Part shown: positions 9,303 through 20,400 of the stretch, piece after piece
Numbering within the stretch: position 1 is the first letter of the stretch
How the letters are laid out: each line of letters starts with the position of its first letter
From: an uncultured Pelagibacteraceae bacterium
GTDB taxonomy: Bacteria; Pseudomonadota; Alphaproteobacteria; Pelagibacterales; Pelagibacteraceae
DNA length: 49,868 bases
NCBI GenBank assembly: GCA_902568425.1
Contig: CACFQM010000005.1
Coordinates: 1 to 49,868 of the forward strand
Direction: 5' to 3'
The notes under the pieces: generated by a model
Told to the model about the DNA's origin: nothing
The model's input: only the letters and a program-made list of their open reading frames with translations
Databases searched by the model: none
Made by a program: the position numbers and the translations under genes

Positions 9303-9529
9303 TTCTCTAAAACCTCCCAGGTTTTAAGTTTAGAGATTGGTTTAGACTCTATAATTTTTACTATATCTCCAATTTTATATTTATTTTTTTCATCATGTGC
9401 ATGATATTTTTTTGATCGAGAGATAACCTTTCCATAAAACGGATGTCTAAATTTTCTTTGTACTTTGACCACAATTGTTTTGTCATTTTTATTGCTTACC
9501 ACTTCACCTTGTAAAATTCTTTTAGTCAT
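9299..9529 (-). CDS. rpsQ: 30S ribosomal protein S17
   Basis: 16S rRNA-binding OB-fold protein. The start is at [18 protein letters not shown] (9529), giving 76 residues. Conserved features are [19 protein letters not shown] and [23 protein letters not shown] longer reading from 9610 adds 27 residues that are rpmC sequence in another frame, so it is rejected. It overlaps rpmC by eight bases. Confidence 0.96.
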   Translation of the reverse strand: MTKRILQGEVVSNKNDKTIVVKVQRKFRHPFYGKVISRSKKYHAHDEKNKYKIGDIVKIIESKPISKLKTWEVLEK

Positions 9530-9710
9530 TTTTTCCCTGTAAGTTATTAAAAAGTCTAGCAATACTTTTTTTAATTCTAGAAAATTCAGCAACATTTTGT
9601 ACTTGTCCATTTACTTTTTTAAACCTCATATTAAATAGGTCTTTTTTTAATTTTTGTATCTCTCTCAACGATTGATCCTTTGTTAATTTTTTTTGATCTT
9701 TTTTTTTCAT
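9522..9710 (-). CDS. rpmC: 50S ribosomal protein L29
   Basis: Small helical protein at the peptide exit, near the SRP and trigger factor site. It is 62 residues, with the characteristic [19 protein letters not shown] and [12 protein letters not shown]. It lies between rplP and rpsQ as in all S10 operons. Confidence 0.94.
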   Translation of the reverse strand: MKKKDQKKLTKDQSLREIQKLKKDLFNMRFKKVNGQVQNVAEFSRIKKSIARLFNNLQGKND

Positions 9711-9712
9711 AA

Positions 9713-10117
9713 TTATCTTTTTACAAATTTTGTTTTAATAGGAAGTTTGGCTGATGCTTTATATAATGCCTCCCTTGCAACCTGCTCTGAGACTCCATCA
9801 ACCTCAAATAATATTCTTCCAGGCTTAACTCTACATGCCCAATATTCAGGTGATCCTTTACCTTTCCCCATTCGTACTTCGGTTGGTTTTTTTGAAACAG
9901 GTATATTTGGAAATATCCTTGACCATACCTTGCCAGTTCTTTTCATGTGTCTTGTTAATGCAACCCTTGCTGCTTCAATTTGTTTACCAATTACCCTTTC
10001 AGGCTGAATAGCTTTTAACCCAAATTCACCATAATTAAGTGAGCTCGCTCTTGTGGCGTTTCCATGAATTCTTCCTTTATGTGCTTTTCTAAATTTACTT
10101 CTTACTGGTTGAAGCAT
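9713..10117 (-). CDS. rplP: 50S ribosomal protein L16
   Basis: Large-subunit protein near the A-site tRNA elbow. It starts [19 protein letters not shown], contains [55 protein letters not shown] and the [14 protein letters not shown] block. It is 134 residues, a couple shorter than E. coli. Its start lies 23 bases inside the end of rpsC. Confidence 0.98.
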   Translation of the reverse strand: MLQPVRSKFRKAHKGRIHGNATRASSLNYGEFGLKAIQPERVIGKQIEAARVALTRHMKRTGKVWSRIFPNIPVSKKPTEVRMGKGKGSPEYWACRVKPGRILFEVDGVSEQVAREALYKASAKLPIKTKFVKR

Positions 10118-10781
10118 TTTTAGTCCTTTCCATTTTTTGTTTATTGACGTCTTTTAAAAATATTTCGCCTTTATAAATCCAAACTTTAACACCAATAATA
10201 CCATAAGTTGTTAATGCTTCGGACTCAGCATAATCTAAATTAGCTCTTAGTGTATGTAATGGTATACTTCCTTCTCTCAACCATTCACTTCTTGCGATTT
10301 CATTTCCAGCCAATCTTCCGCTAAGTGTTACTTTAATTCCTTTAGCACCAAGTCTCATTGCTGACTGCATTGCTCTTTTCATTGCTCTTCTGTAGGCAAT
10401 TCTTTTTACCAATTGTTGAGAAATATTTTCTGCAACAAGGTATGCATTTAATTCTGGTTTTTTTATCTCTTTAATATTAACAGAAACTTCACTATCAGTA
10501 ATTTTTGAAATTTTACCTTTTATTTTTTCGATGTCAGATCCCTTTTTTCCAATCACAAAACCCGGTCTAGATGTATGTATGAAAACAGAACATTTTTTAC
10601 CAGACCTCTCGATTATTATTTCTGATACCCCCGAGTTTTGGATATTCTTTTTAATATATTCCCGAATTTTATAGTCTTCGATTAAATATTTACCATAATC
10701 ACCCTTTCGAGCAAACCAAACAGAATCCCAACCTCTATTTATACCTAATCTAAAACCTATTGGATTTACTTTTTGACCCAT
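10095..10781 (-). CDS. rpsC: 30S ribosomal protein S3
   Basis: mRNA-entry-channel protein. It starts [20 protein letters not shown]. The type-2 KH domain has [18 protein letters not shown] (about residues 72-89). The C-terminal domain has [21 protein letters not shown] and [14 protein letters not shown]. It is 228 residues and its last codons overlap rplP by 23 bases. Confidence 0.98.
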   Translation of the reverse strand: MGQKVNPIGFRLGINRGWDSVWFARKGDYGKYLIEDYKIREYIKKNIQNSGVSEIIIERSGKKCSVFIHTSRPGFVIGKKGSDIEKIKGKISKITDSEVSVNIKEIKKPELNAYLVAENISQQLVKRIAYRRAMKRAMQSAMRLGAKGIKVTLSGRLAGNEIARSEWLREGSIPLHTLRANLDYAESEALTTYGIIGVKVWIYKGEIFLKDVNKQKMERTKNASTSKK

Positions 10782-11158
10782 TATTTTTTATCTCCCTGTT
10801 TTTTTTCTATTTTCTTCTCCTCTAAAATTATTGTCACTCTACTATAAGGTTTTTTTATTGGGGCAGCTCTTCCTTTGGCCCTTGGTCTAAATCTTTTCAT
10901 AACAATAGATTTACCTACGTAGGCCTCTTTCACATAAAGATTATCAATATCATATTGATAATTATTTTCTGCATTTGCAATAGCTGATTTGACCGTTTTT
11001 TTTATATCTTTTGCAACTTTTTTTCTCGTAAATTCTAAATCTCTGATTGCAACATCAGCCTTCTTTCCTTTAATGAAATTTAAAACTAAATTTGCTTTTC
11101 TAGCTCCACTTCTAACGTTCTTATTTATTGCTTTAATTACGTTATTTTTTTCTGTCAT
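10781..11158 (-). CDS. rplV: 50S ribosomal protein L22
   Basis: Exit-tunnel protein whose beta hairpin helps form the constriction. The N-terminal part has [28 protein letters not shown]. The hairpin and end have [28 protein letters not shown]. It is 125 residues. One base overlaps rpsC, and its first four bases overlap rpsS. Confidence 0.96.
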   Translation of the reverse strand: MTEKNNVIKAINKNVRSGARKANLVLNFIKGKKADVAIRDLEFTRKKVAKDIKKTVKSAIANAENNYQYDIDNLYVKEAYVGKSIVMKRFRPRAKGRAAPIKKPYSRVTIILEEKKIEKKQGDKK

Positions 11159-11547
11159 TTACTGTCCTTTTTAGGTGCCGCAGGTTTAGCAGGTGTCGAA
11201 GATGCAGCAGGTGTAGTTTTTGGTGAAGCTCCAGGTGCGGCCCCAGGTGCGGCTTTGGGTGCAGATCCCTCTGCAGCAGCTTTCTTATCTGCAGGTGTGT
11301 GTCCAGAAAATTTTCTTGTTGGTGAAAACTCACCCAATTTATGTCCAACCATTTCTTCTGATACTGTTATAGGTATGAAACTCTTTCCATTGTGAATTAA
11401 AAAACTATGCCCTACAAATTCTGGTATAATTGTAGAGTTTCTTGACCATGTTTTTATTGGTGCTTTTTTGGACTGATCTTTAAGTTTATCAATTTTTTTT
11501 ATTAAACTTGGATGTACAAATGGTCCTTTCCACACACCTCTGGTCAT
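11155..11547 (-). CDS. rpsS: 30S ribosomal protein S19 with Ala/Pro-rich C-terminal tail
   Basis: Head protein of the 30S subunit. The core is unmistakable: [17 protein letters not shown], the [20 protein letters not shown] block and [17 protein letters not shown]. The core ends near residue 90, where ordinary S19 proteins stop. Here about 40 more residues follow, rich in Ala, Pro, Ser and Lys ([12 protein letters not shown] repeats, ending PKKDSK). This tail is clearly richer in G and C than its surroundings. It overlaps rplV by four bases. Confidence 0.96.
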   Translation of the reverse strand: MTRGVWKGPFVHPSLIKKIDKLKDQSKKAPIKTWSRNSTIIPEFVGHSFLIHNGKSFIPITVSEEMVGHKLGEFSPTRKFSGHTPADKKAAAEGSAPKAAPGAAPGASPKTTPAASSTPAKPAAPKKDSK

Positions 11548-12384
11548 TTAACTATCACTCCTTTTTTTTCTTCTAGTGATTATAAATTTATCACTCCTTT
11601 GTGGTCTTCTAGTTTTAAGACCTTTTGCTGATTGTCCCCAAGGTGAAACTGGATTTCTACCACCAGCCGTTTTACCTTCGCCACCTCCATGGGGGTGGTC
11701 AACTGGATTCATTGCTACTCCTCTAGTTTGTGGTCTTTTACCCTTCCACCTATTTCTTCCAGCTTTACCAATTTTTATATTTTTCTGATCTGGATTTGAT
11801 ACTACCCCAATTGTAGCTTTACAATCTTTTCTTACCTTTCTAGTTTCGCCTGATGAAAGTTTAATTATAGCATATTCATCATCAATACCTGAGAGAGTTA
11901 CATGAGCTCCTGCTGATCTAGCAAGTTTGCCACCAGCTCCTAAATTTAATTCTACATTGTGAACCTGAGTACCAGGAGGTATGTCACCTAATGGCATGCA
12001 ATTACCCACTTTAATTTCTTTATTGGTGCCTGATATGATTTTATCTCCAATCTTTATATTTTGAGGACAGATAATATATGTTTTAGTTTTATCTTCGTAA
12101 GTAATCAAAGCTATGTAAGAAGATCGATTAGGATCATATTCTATTCTGTCAACAGTTCCTGTCATATCAATTTTATTTCTATGAAAATCAATTATTCGAT
12201 ATCTCTTTTTATGACCTGCTCCTCTTGCTCTAGAAGTTATCCTTCCAAGATTGTTTCTCCCGCCTGAAGAATGTTTTCCTCTTGTTAAAGGCTTATAAGG
12301 CGAACCTTTCCAAATATTTTTTCTGTCAACTAAAACAGTTGTCCTTGTAGATTTAGTATAGGGTTTATAAGACTTTAATCCCAT
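11548..12384 (-). CDS. rplB: 50S ribosomal protein L2
   Basis: Large-subunit protein needed for subunit association and peptidyl transferase function. It starts MGLKSYKPYTKSTR. The signature GVAMNPVDHPHGGGEGK includes the conserved His implicated near the catalytic centre, and the end reads KFIITRRKK. It is 278 residues, the usual length. Its stop is adjacent to the rpsS start and it lies four bases after rplW. Confidence 0.98.
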   Translation of the reverse strand: MGLKSYKPYTKSTRTTVLVDRKNIWKGSPYKPLTRGKHSSGGRNNLGRITSRARGAGHKKRYRIIDFHRNKIDMTGTVDRIEYDPNRSSYIALITYEDKTKTYIICPQNIKIGDKIISGTNKEIKVGNCMPLGDIPPGTQVHNVELNLGAGGKLARSAGAHVTLSGIDDEYAIIKLSSGETRKVRKDCKATIGVVSNPDQKNIKIGKAGRNRWKGKRPQTRGVAMNPVDHPHGGGEGKTAGGRNPVSPWGQSAKGLKTRRPQRSDKFIITRRKKRSDS

Positions 12385-12388
12385 AATT

Positions 12389-12682
12389 TTAAGCTCCTGA
12401 GGCCAGGTCTATACTTTGACCTTTTTTTAAAGTTATCATTGCTTTTTTATATCCTTTTTTGAATCCAATTCTGCCTCTTATAACTTTAGTTTTAGATTTT
12501 TTAGTAATTGTATTTATTTTAATCACGTTTACTTTAAATATTTTCTCAATATTTTTTTTAATTGATTTTTTTGATGCATCGTTTCTTACTTTAAATATAA
12601 CCTTATTTTGCTCAGAAAGGTTTGTTGCCTTTTCAGTGATTATTGGTTGTATAACAGAGTCTAAATAATTAATTTTTTTCAT
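12389..12682 (-). CDS. rplW: 50S ribosomal protein L23
   Basis: Exit-site protein that docks trigger factor and SRP. It is 97 residues with VIQPIITEKATNLSEQNKVIFKV near the start, KKNIEKIFKVNVIKINTI in the middle, and GFKKGYKKAMITLKKGQSID at the end. It overlaps the rplD 3' end by 14 bases. Confidence 0.96.
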   Translation of the reverse strand: MKKINYLDSVIQPIITEKATNLSEQNKVIFKVRNDASKKSIKKNIEKIFKVNVIKINTITKKSKTKVIRGRIGFKKGYKKAMITLKKGQSIDLASGA

Positions 12683-13304
12683 TTGTTAACCTGTCTTGAA
12701 TATTTTTAATAGAGCTTGTGGTAAATAAAACATTTTTATATTTAACTAGATCATAAACGTTTGTTCCTAACTCGCTTACTAACTTAACATTCGGTAAATT
12801 TCTTACAGATTTTAAAATATTTTTTTCGGTAGTTTTATCAGAAACAATTAGTACATTGTCAATTTTATTTTTGTTTAAAAATGTATAAAATATTTTTGTT
12901 TTTTTAATTTCTTTTTTTACATCATCAAATACAAAAAGTTCATTATTATTTTTTTTCTTTGATATGGTTTGTGCTAAAGCTATCTTTCTAACTTTTTTGT
13001 TTATTTTTTTAGTCTTATAATTATCACCCTTTGGTCCATGAGCTACTCCACCACCAACAAATAAAGGTGCTTTTCTTGAAGCATGTCTAGCGCCACCAGT
13101 GCCTTTTTGGGCATAAATCTTTTTTGTAGAGCCCACAACCTCATTTCTTTGTTTGGTTTTTGCGACACGCTTTTTTGAATGATTTAGTTGCCAGTCAATC
13201 ACATATTTTAAAAGTTTATTATTTACTTTTAGACCCGTGAGTTTATCAGAAACATTTATGTCTTTGCTTTTGTTGCCGTCAATATTTAAAACTTTTAAAT
13301 TCAT
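12669..13304 (-). CDS. rplD: 50S ribosomal protein L4
   Basis: Exit-tunnel protein, and in E. coli the autogenous regulator of the S10 operon. The extended loop shows RNEVVGSTKKIYAQKGTGGARHASRKAPLFVGGGVAHGPK (about residues 53-92). The C-terminal part is an ordinary Rossmann-like L4 domain. It is 211 residues. Three bases separate it from rplC. Confidence 0.96.
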   Translation of the reverse strand: MNLKVLNIDGNKSKDINVSDKLTGLKVNNKLLKYVIDWQLNHSKKRVAKTKQRNEVVGSTKKIYAQKGTGGARHASRKAPLFVGGGVAHGPKGDNYKTKKINKKVRKIALAQTISKKKNNNELFVFDDVKKEIKKTKIFYTFLNKNKIDNVLIVSDKTTEKNILKSVRNLPNVKLVSELGTNVYDLVKYKNVLFTTSSIKNIQDRLTNEKN

Positions 13305-13307
13305 AAA

Positions 13308-14078
13308 TTATTTCTTTTTTGGTTCAGCTTTTTTTGTTTGATTATCAGGTTTCTTTGGTGCGTCTTCTTTTTTAGTCTCTTTTTTACTAGCGGGTTTTGC
13401 TACTTGTATATCTTGTGCAAATTTTTCCAAACTAGTTTTTCTGTTAAAAGTTTTTTTTGATTTTCTTAAATAAACTGTCGTATTTTTAGATCCAGGTATC
13501 GATCCTTTAATATAAATAAGACCATTTTCAACATCAGATTTAATTACTTCAAGATTTAATATAGTTCTAAATTTAGATCCCATGTGACCAGCCATTTTCT
13601 TTCCTTTAAAAACTTTTCCAGGATCCTGGTTTTGACCAGTTGATCCGTGTGATCTGTGAGAAACAGAAACACCGTGACTGGCTCTTAAACCTCCAAAATT
13701 ATATTTTTTCATTACACCAGCAAATCCTTTTCCTATTGTTTGTGATCTAACATCTATAAACTTAACATCCTTTAAAATTTCCAAGCCAATTTCACTTCCT
13801 GTTTTGTATTCATCTGTTTTTTCAACCCTGTATTCTTTAATTATTTTTTTAGGTTCTGTATTTTTTTTCGCAAAAAAACCTTTCATTTGGTTAGTAAGCT
13901 TTGAATTTTTCTTTTTAATAAAGCCTAATTTAATTGCTGAATAACCGTTCTTTTCTTTTGTATACACGTCAATAATTCTTCCTTTTTCAACCTTTACCAC
14001 TGTGACTGGTACAGAAATACCTGAGCTAAAAAACTCTCGTGTCATTCCCATTTTTTTTCCTACTAAACCTAAAGTCAT
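13308..14078 (-). CDS. rplC: 50S ribosomal protein L3 with Lys/Pro-rich C-terminal tail
   Basis: Assembly-initiating protein close to the peptidyl transferase centre. It starts MTLGLVGKKMGMTREF. The loop GASHGVSVSHRSHGSTGQNQDPGKVFKGKKMAGHMG-type block is present at about residues 133-166, and its Gln after GSTG is the residue PrmB methylates in other bacteria. At 256 residues it exceeds the usual 205-210. The extra is a C-terminal Lys/Pro/Glu-rich tail starting near residue 222. Confidence 0.97.
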   Translation of the reverse strand: MTLGLVGKKMGMTREFFSSGISVPVTVVKVEKGRIIDVYTKEKNGYSAIKLGFIKKKNSKLTNQMKGFFAKKNTEPKKIIKEYRVEKTDEYKTGSEIGLEILKDVKFIDVRSQTIGKGFAGVMKKYNFGGLRASHGVSVSHRSHGSTGQNQDPGKVFKGKKMAGHMGSKFRTILNLEVIKSDVENGLIYIKGSIPGSKNTTVYLRKSKKTFNRKTSLEKFAQDIQVAKPASKKETKKEDAPKKPDNQTKKAEPKKK

Positions 14079-14080
14079 AT

Positions 14081-14389
14081 TTAAATTTTAATTTCTATAT
14101 CTACTCCCGATGCCAAGTCTAGTTTCATTAAAGCTTCGACTGTTTGTGGTGTCGGTTCAACGATATCTATTAATCTCTTATGAGTTCTTGTTTCAAATTG
14201 CTCTCTACTTTTTTTATCAATGTGTGGTGATCTCAAAACTGTGAATCTTTCAATTTTAGTTGGCAAAGGTATTGGTCCTTTTACTTGGGCCCCAGTTCTT
14301 TTTGCTGTGTTAACTATTTCCTCCGTTGATAAATCAAGGATTTTATTATCGTAAGCTCTAAGATGTATTCTAATATTTTGATTTTCCAT
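14081..14389 (-). CDS. rpsJ: 30S ribosomal protein S10
   Basis: Head protein, also the NusE antitermination partner of NusB and NusG. It is 102 residues with [56 protein letters not shown] and the C-terminal [12 protein letters not shown]. It directly follows fusA. The tuf copy often found between these two genes is absent here. Confidence 0.98.
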   Translation of the reverse strand: MENQNIRIHLRAYDNKILDLSTEEIVNTAKRTGAQVKGPIPLPTKIERFTVLRSPHIDKKSREQFETRTHKRLIDIVEPTPQTVEALMKLDLASGVDIEIKI

Positions 14390-14390
14390 T

Positions 14391-16466
14391 TTAAGCCATT
14401 TTTTTTGTTACTTCATCTTGTACATTTTGAGGAACTTTAGCGTAGTGATCAAAAAACATTGAGTATTGTGCTCTGCCTTGAGACATAGATCTCAAATTAT
14501 TTATGTAGCCAAACATGTTTGCTAAAGGAACCATTGCACTTATTACTGTTGCATTTCCTCTTGTTTCTGTGGTTGATACTTGTCCTCTTCTACTATTTAA
14601 GTCACCAATTACATCACCCATATAATCTTCGGGTGTAATTACTTCTACCCGCATCATTGGTTCTAATAGTTTTAAAGTTGCTTTAGTACAAGCCTCTTTG
14701 AAACAATACCTAGATGCTATTTCAAATGCTAAAACACTAGAATCAACGTCATGGTGCAAACCATCTACAATTGTTACTTTATAATCTATTAAAGGAAACC
14801 CTGCTAATATTCCATTATCAGCGACACTTTCAATTCCCTTTTCGACCCCTGGTATAAACTCTTTTGGTATTGCTCCTCCTTTAATTTTATTTTCAACTTC
14901 TCTTCCCTTTCCTGGTTCTAAAGGCTCAACATTAAGTTCAACTTTTGCAAATTGACCAGCGCCTCCACTTTGTTTTTTGTGAATGTAGACGCTTGATACT
15001 GGTTTTAGAATAGTTTCCCTGTAAGCAACCTGTGGAGCACCAATATTTGCTTCTACTTTAAATTCTCTTTTCATTCTATCTACAATAATATCTAAATGTA
15101 GCTCTCCCATACCTTTAATGATTGTTTGACCAGACTCCTCATCAGAAGAAACTCTAAATGACGGGTCTTCTTTGGCTAACCTTCCAAGTGCCTCACCCAT
15201 TTTCTCCTGGTCACCCTTCGTTTTAGGTTCAACTGCAATCTCTATAACTGGATCTGGAAACTCCATCGGCTCTAAAACTACTGGGTTATCCTCGTCTGAT
15301 AACGTATGTCCTGTTATAGTATATTTTAAACCTGCCAAAGCTACTATATCTCCTGCATTAGCCTCTTTTACGTCTTCTCTACTGTTAGCATGCATCAATA
15401 ACATTCTACCAACTCTTTCTTCTTTATCTCGTGATGTATTATAAATTCCTGTTCCAGATTTTAGAGTGCCAGAGTAAATTCTTATAAAAGTTAGAGATCC
15501 AACAAAAGGGTCGTTTGCTACTTTAAAAGCTAAAGCAGAAAAAGGCTCTTTATCATCAAATTTTCTCTCAATTTCATCTTTAGAGTTTGGTTTTGTTCCT
15601 TTTATTGAGTTAATATCCTTAGGACTAGGAAGAAAATCAATTACAGCGTCAAGTAAGGGTTGAACACCTTTATTTTTAAAGGCTGAACCAGTAATTACTG
15701 GTACAAAATCAAATTTTAAGCATCCTTTTCTGACACAAGCTATTATATCTTTTTCAGAAATTTCTTTACCATTTAAATAATCATCCATTAATTTTTCGTC
15801 TTGTTCTACGGCTGTCTCCACTAAGTCTTTTCGATATTTATCTGCTTGTTCCTTTAAGTCGGCGGGTATATCTACATATTCGAACTCAGCTCCAAGTTTT
15901 TCATCTTTCCAAACTACAGCTTTCATTTTAATTAAATCAACCACACCTTTTAATGAAGATTCAATTCCAACAGGGATTTGCATAACAAGAGGTTTAGCAC
16001 CGAGTCTATCTTTGATCATTTGAACACAATTGAAAAAGTCTGCTCCAGTTCTATCCAGCTTATTTACAAAACAGATTCTTGGTACTTTGTACTTATCAGC
16101 TTGACGCCAGACTGTTTCAGATTGAGGTTCAACACCAGCAACACCATCAAATACTGCAACCGCTCCATCCAAAACTTTTAGCGATCTTTCAACTTCTATC
16201 GTAAAATCTACATGACCAGGTGTATCGATAATATTAATTCTGTGTTCTCTCCAAAAACAAGTTGTTGCGGCAGAAGTAATTGTTATACCTCTTTCTTGTT
16301 CTTGCTCCATCCAATCCATAGTAGCGGCACCATCGTGAACCTCACCGATTTTATGACTTTTGCCGGTATAATATAAAATTCTTTCTGTCGTAGTAGTTTT
16401 ACCGGCATCTATGTGAGCCATAATTCCAATGTTACGATATTTTTCTAATGTATGTGATCGAGCCAT
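14391..16466 (-). CDS. fusA: Elongation factor G
   Basis: Translational GTPase that drives translocation and, with RRF, ribosome recycling. The start is set at [15 protein letters not shown] (16466), giving 691 residues. An upstream Met at 16490 would overlap rpsG and add eight non-family residues. The P-loop [12 protein letters not shown] is near residues 17-28, switch [10 protein letters not shown] near 80-87, and NKLD near 134-137. Domains II-V follow without a break, including [18 protein letters not shown]. The four-base gap to rpsG fits the str operon. Confidence 0.97.
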   Translation of the reverse strand: MARSHTLEKYRNIGIMAHIDAGKTTTTERILYYTGKSHKIGEVHDGAATMDWMEQEQERGITITSAATTCFWREHRINIIDTPGHVDFTIEVERSLKVLDGAVAVFDGVAGVEPQSETVWRQADKYKVPRICFVNKLDRTGADFFNCVQMIKDRLGAKPLVMQIPVGIESSLKGVVDLIKMKAVVWKDEKLGAEFEYVDIPADLKEQADKYRKDLVETAVEQDEKLMDDYLNGKEISEKDIIACVRKGCLKFDFVPVITGSAFKNKGVQPLLDAVIDFLPSPKDINSIKGTKPNSKDEIERKFDDKEPFSALAFKVANDPFVGSLTFIRIYSGTLKSGTGIYNTSRDKEERVGRMLLMHANSREDVKEANAGDIVALAGLKYTITGHTLSDEDNPVVLEPMEFPDPVIEIAVEPKTKGDQEKMGEALGRLAKEDPSFRVSSDEESGQTIIKGMGELHLDIIVDRMKREFKVEANIGAPQVAYRETILKPVSSVYIHKKQSGGAGQFAKVELNVEPLEPGKGREVENKIKGGAIPKEFIPGVEKGIESVADNGILAGFPLIDYKVTIVDGLHHDVDSSVLAFEIASRYCFKEACTKATLKLLEPMMRVEVITPEDYMGDVIGDLNSRRGQVSTTETRGNATVISAMVPLANMFGYINNLRSMSQGRAQYSMFFDHYAKVPQNVQDEVTKKMA

Positions 16467-16470
16467 AATA

Positions 16471-16947
<477 letters not shown>

Positions 16948-16950
16948 TTA

Positions 16951-17322
16951 TTATTTGGGTTTTTTTGCTCCGTATAGAGAACGTCTTTTTTTACGAGCTG
17001 TGACGCCTTGTGCATCGAGATTTCCTCTTAGAATATGATACCTTACACCAGGTAAATCTTTGACTCTTCCTCCTCTAATAAGAACTACTGAGTGTTCTTG
17101 CAAATTATGTCCTTCTCCAGGTATATAAGCTGTTACTTCATAGCCATTTGACAATCTTACTCTTGCAACTTTTCTTAAAGCTGAATTTGGTTTTTTTGGA
17201 GTTGTTGTATAAACCTTAATACAAACAGCTCTTTTAAGAGGTTGTTTTTCCAAAGCTGGAACTTTATTTCTAGCTAAAGGTTTAACTCTGGGTTTTCTCA
17301 TCAACTGATTTATTGTCGGCAT
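16951..17322 (-). CDS. rpsL: 30S ribosomal protein S12
   Basis: Decoding-centre protein. The start is [15 protein letters not shown] (17322), giving 123 residues; a reading three codons longer has no family support. [22 protein letters not shown] holds the lysine that is streptomycin-relevant in E. coli (Lys43), and [14 protein letters not shown] holds the second one (Lys88). Both are unaltered. It opens the str group after a 172-base gap from rpoC. Confidence 0.98.
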   Translation of the reverse strand: MPTINQLMRKPRVKPLARNKVPALEKQPLKRAVCIKVYTTTPKKPNSALRKVARVRLSNGYEVTAYIPGEGHNLQEHSVVLIRGGRVKDLPGVRYHILRGNLDAQGVTARKKRRSLYGAKKPK

Positions 17323-17494
17323 AATTTCCAAATTTAGATAGATAAAAGTAAAGATAGGCTTAGGTTTCTTTATTTTTTAGTTATTGTTTAAGGTCAATAT
17401 TACCTTACTTTTAACCATCAAAATTGCGCTAAACTAACATTGAAGTCTAAAAAGTCAACGTTTAATAAGTAAAAAAACCCCTTAAATACTTGCG
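17323..17494 (-). promoter_or_regulatory. rpoC-rpsL intergenic region with candidate str promoter
   Basis: At 172 bases this is the longest unambiguous gap in the window. On the minus strand TTGACC (17392-17397) is followed after 17 bases by AATAAA (17369-17374). The -35 is good and the -10 weak. Transcription would start near 17361, giving a leader of about 40 bases before rpsL. No convincing rho-independent terminator for rpoC was seen; GGGG followed by seven T is present at 17474-17484 (minus strand) but without a clear stem. Read-through from rpoBC into the str genes remains possible. Confidence 0.35.
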
Positions 17495-20400
17495 TTATTC
17501 GGTCTTAATTTCTGTTTTTTTAGTTTTGTCTATCTCTTGTTTGGCGAGTTCTTGTTTTTTCAATTCTGCAATTCTTACTTTGTCTTCCTCTTTTGCTTGT
17601 TTGTCTAAAATATTTTTTGTTAGACCTGTACCAGCAGGAATAAGTCTACCAACAATCACGTTTTCTTTGAGACCTTCTAATGTGTCTATTTTTCCTTTTA
17701 TTGCAGAGTCGGTTAATACTCTTGTGGTTTCTTGAAAAGAAGCTGCAGATATAAACGAGTTTGTTTGAAGTGATGCTTTAGTTATTCCTAGTAATACTCT
17801 TTCTCCAGATGCAGGTTTTTTGTTTTGTTTTTTTAGCTCCTCATTTGCATTGTTTAAATCAATTCTATCAACAAGTTCACCATTTAAGTAATCAGAGTCC
17901 CCTGAGTCTTTAATTTCAACTTTTTTAAGCATCTGTCTTACTATTGTTTCAATGTGTTTATCATTTATCACAACTCCTTGCATTCTGTAAACTTCTTGTA
18001 CTTCTGTTACAAAATATTCTGTTAAAGCTTCCACCCCTAAAATTCTTAAAATATCATGAGGCGCGGGTGCTCCATCTAATAAATATTCACCTTTTTTTAT
18101 TTTTTCGCCCTGATTAAAATTTGTATGTTTTCCTTTTGGTATTAAATAATTAGACGACTCCCCTTTGTCTGTGACGATAGAAATTTTTTGTTTCCCTCTA
18201 ACCTCTTTACCAAATTGAATTGTTCCATCGCTTTCTGCTATTATGGCGCTATCCTTTGGTCTTCTTGCTTCAAATAGTTCCGCAACTCTTGGAAGGCCGC
18301 CTGTTATATCTTTTGTTTTGGAAGTTTCTTTAGGTAATCTTGCTAAAACATCACCGGCTGATATTTTTTGTCCATCTTGTACAGAAAGAATTGAATCTGG
18401 TACTAAATAATATCTCGCTTCATTACCATCGGCTTTTTTTATAACTTCTCCTTCGGAATTTCTTAATGTTATTCTTGGTTTTAAATCAGTATTTTTAGAT
18501 TGCGATCTCCAATCTACAACTGATTTTGAAGATATACCTGTGGCATCATCAAGTGTTTCAGCAAGTGAAACGCCATCAACCAAATCCATGTAGTTAACAA
18601 TACCATTTGTTTCTGCTATTACAGGTAAAGTGTATGGGTCCCATTCACATATTTTTTTTCCTTTTTGTACTTTTTCACCGTTTTTAAAAAAAAGTTTAGA
18701 ACCATAGGGAACTTTATAAAGGGCAAGTTGTCTTCCGTTATCATCTTCTAAAGAAAGTTGAGTATTTCTACCCATAACAATTATATTGTTTTTTGAATCT
18801 TCGAGTAAATTTTTATTACTTACCTTTAAAATACCTGAGTTAACAGATACAACTGAGGAGTCCTCTTTAATTTGCGCTGTACCACCTACGTGAAATGTTC
18901 TCATTGTCAACTGAGTTCCTGGCTCACCTATTGATTGGGCGGCTATCATTCCTATAGCTTCTCCAACACTTACTAATTTTCCTCTCGATAAATCTCTACC
19001 ATAAGACATCGCGCAAACACCTTTTTTTGATCCACAAGTGATTACTGAAAATACATTAATAGATTTAACCCCAGCTGAGTCTATTTTTTCACAAATGTTT
19101 TCATCGATCATTTGTTTTTTCTTAATAATTAATTCTCCGGTTAATGGATTTTTTACATCCTCAGCTGCCACTCTACCTAAAACTCTTTCAGATAAACTCA
19201 CTAATACGTTACCACCTTCAATAATTTCAGATAGTTTTATTGATGATCTGTTATTACAATCACATTCTTTTTTAGTTACTTGAATATCTTGGGCCACATC
19301 ACAAAGTCTTCTTGTTAAATAACCTGAATTAGCAGTCTTTAATGCTGTGTCAGCTAAACCTTTTCTAGCTCCATGGGTTGAATTAAAGTATTCTAATACT
19401 GTTAATCCCTCTTTAAAGTTTGAAATTATTGGTGTTTCAATAATTTCACCAGATGGTTTGGCTATAAGTCCTCTCATGCCAGCTAATTGTTTCATCTGTG
19501 CTGGTGATCCTCGAGCACCAGAATCAGCCATCATAAAGACTGAATTGGTTTCAATTCTACCATCTGGATAAATTTTTTCAGCTGAAGAAATTTCTTTCAT
19601 CATTTCATTTGCAACTGAGTCTGTGCATTTAGACCAAATATCTACAACTTTATTATATTTCTCTCCTCTAGTTATAAGCCCATCCTGATATTGTTTTTCA
19701 TAATCTTCTATTTGTTTTTTAGTTTGACTAACCAATTTTTCTTTAGTTTTTGGAATAATCAAATCATTTTTTCCAAAAGAAATCCCTGCTTTAAAAGCAT
19801 GTTTAAATCCTAAATCTTTTATTCGATCACAAAAAATCACAGTTTCTTTTTGACCACAATATCTGTACACAGTGTCAATTACCTCAGAAACTGCTTTTTT
19901 CGTTAATAATTTATTAACTAGTTCAAATTTAATTCTATGATTTTTAGGTAAAGTTTTAGACAATAGAAAACGTCCAGCAGTACTTGTATATTTCTCTGAA
20001 ATTTTGTTTCCGTCTTTATCTACTGTGTTAAATATCGAAACTATCTTAGAGTGAACACTAATATCTTTTCTTTCAATGGCGTTCTCAATCTCATCTACAT
20101 CAGAGAAGATACCAACTGGTTTTGCATTTGAGTCCTCTTTATGTTGAGACAAATAATATATCCCAAGCACAATATCTTGGCTCGGTACAATTATTGGCTT
20201 ACCGTTCGATGGACTTAAAATGTTGTTTGTTGACATCATAAGAACACGTGCTTCGATTTGTGCTTCTAAACTCAATGGTACATGTACAGCCATTTGGTCT
20301 CCATCAAAATCTGCATTGAAAGCGGCACAGACTAAAGGATGTAATTCAATTGCATTTCCCTCAATTAATTTTGCCTCAAAAGCTTGAACACCCAATCTAT

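Noticed and set aside
9530-9610. 27-residue extension of S17
   Set aside because: It is rpmC sequence in another frame.
11142-11348. His/Leu-rich 68-residue reading frame on the rpsS strand
   Set aside because: Shadow of the low-complexity S19 tail; no start context or homology.
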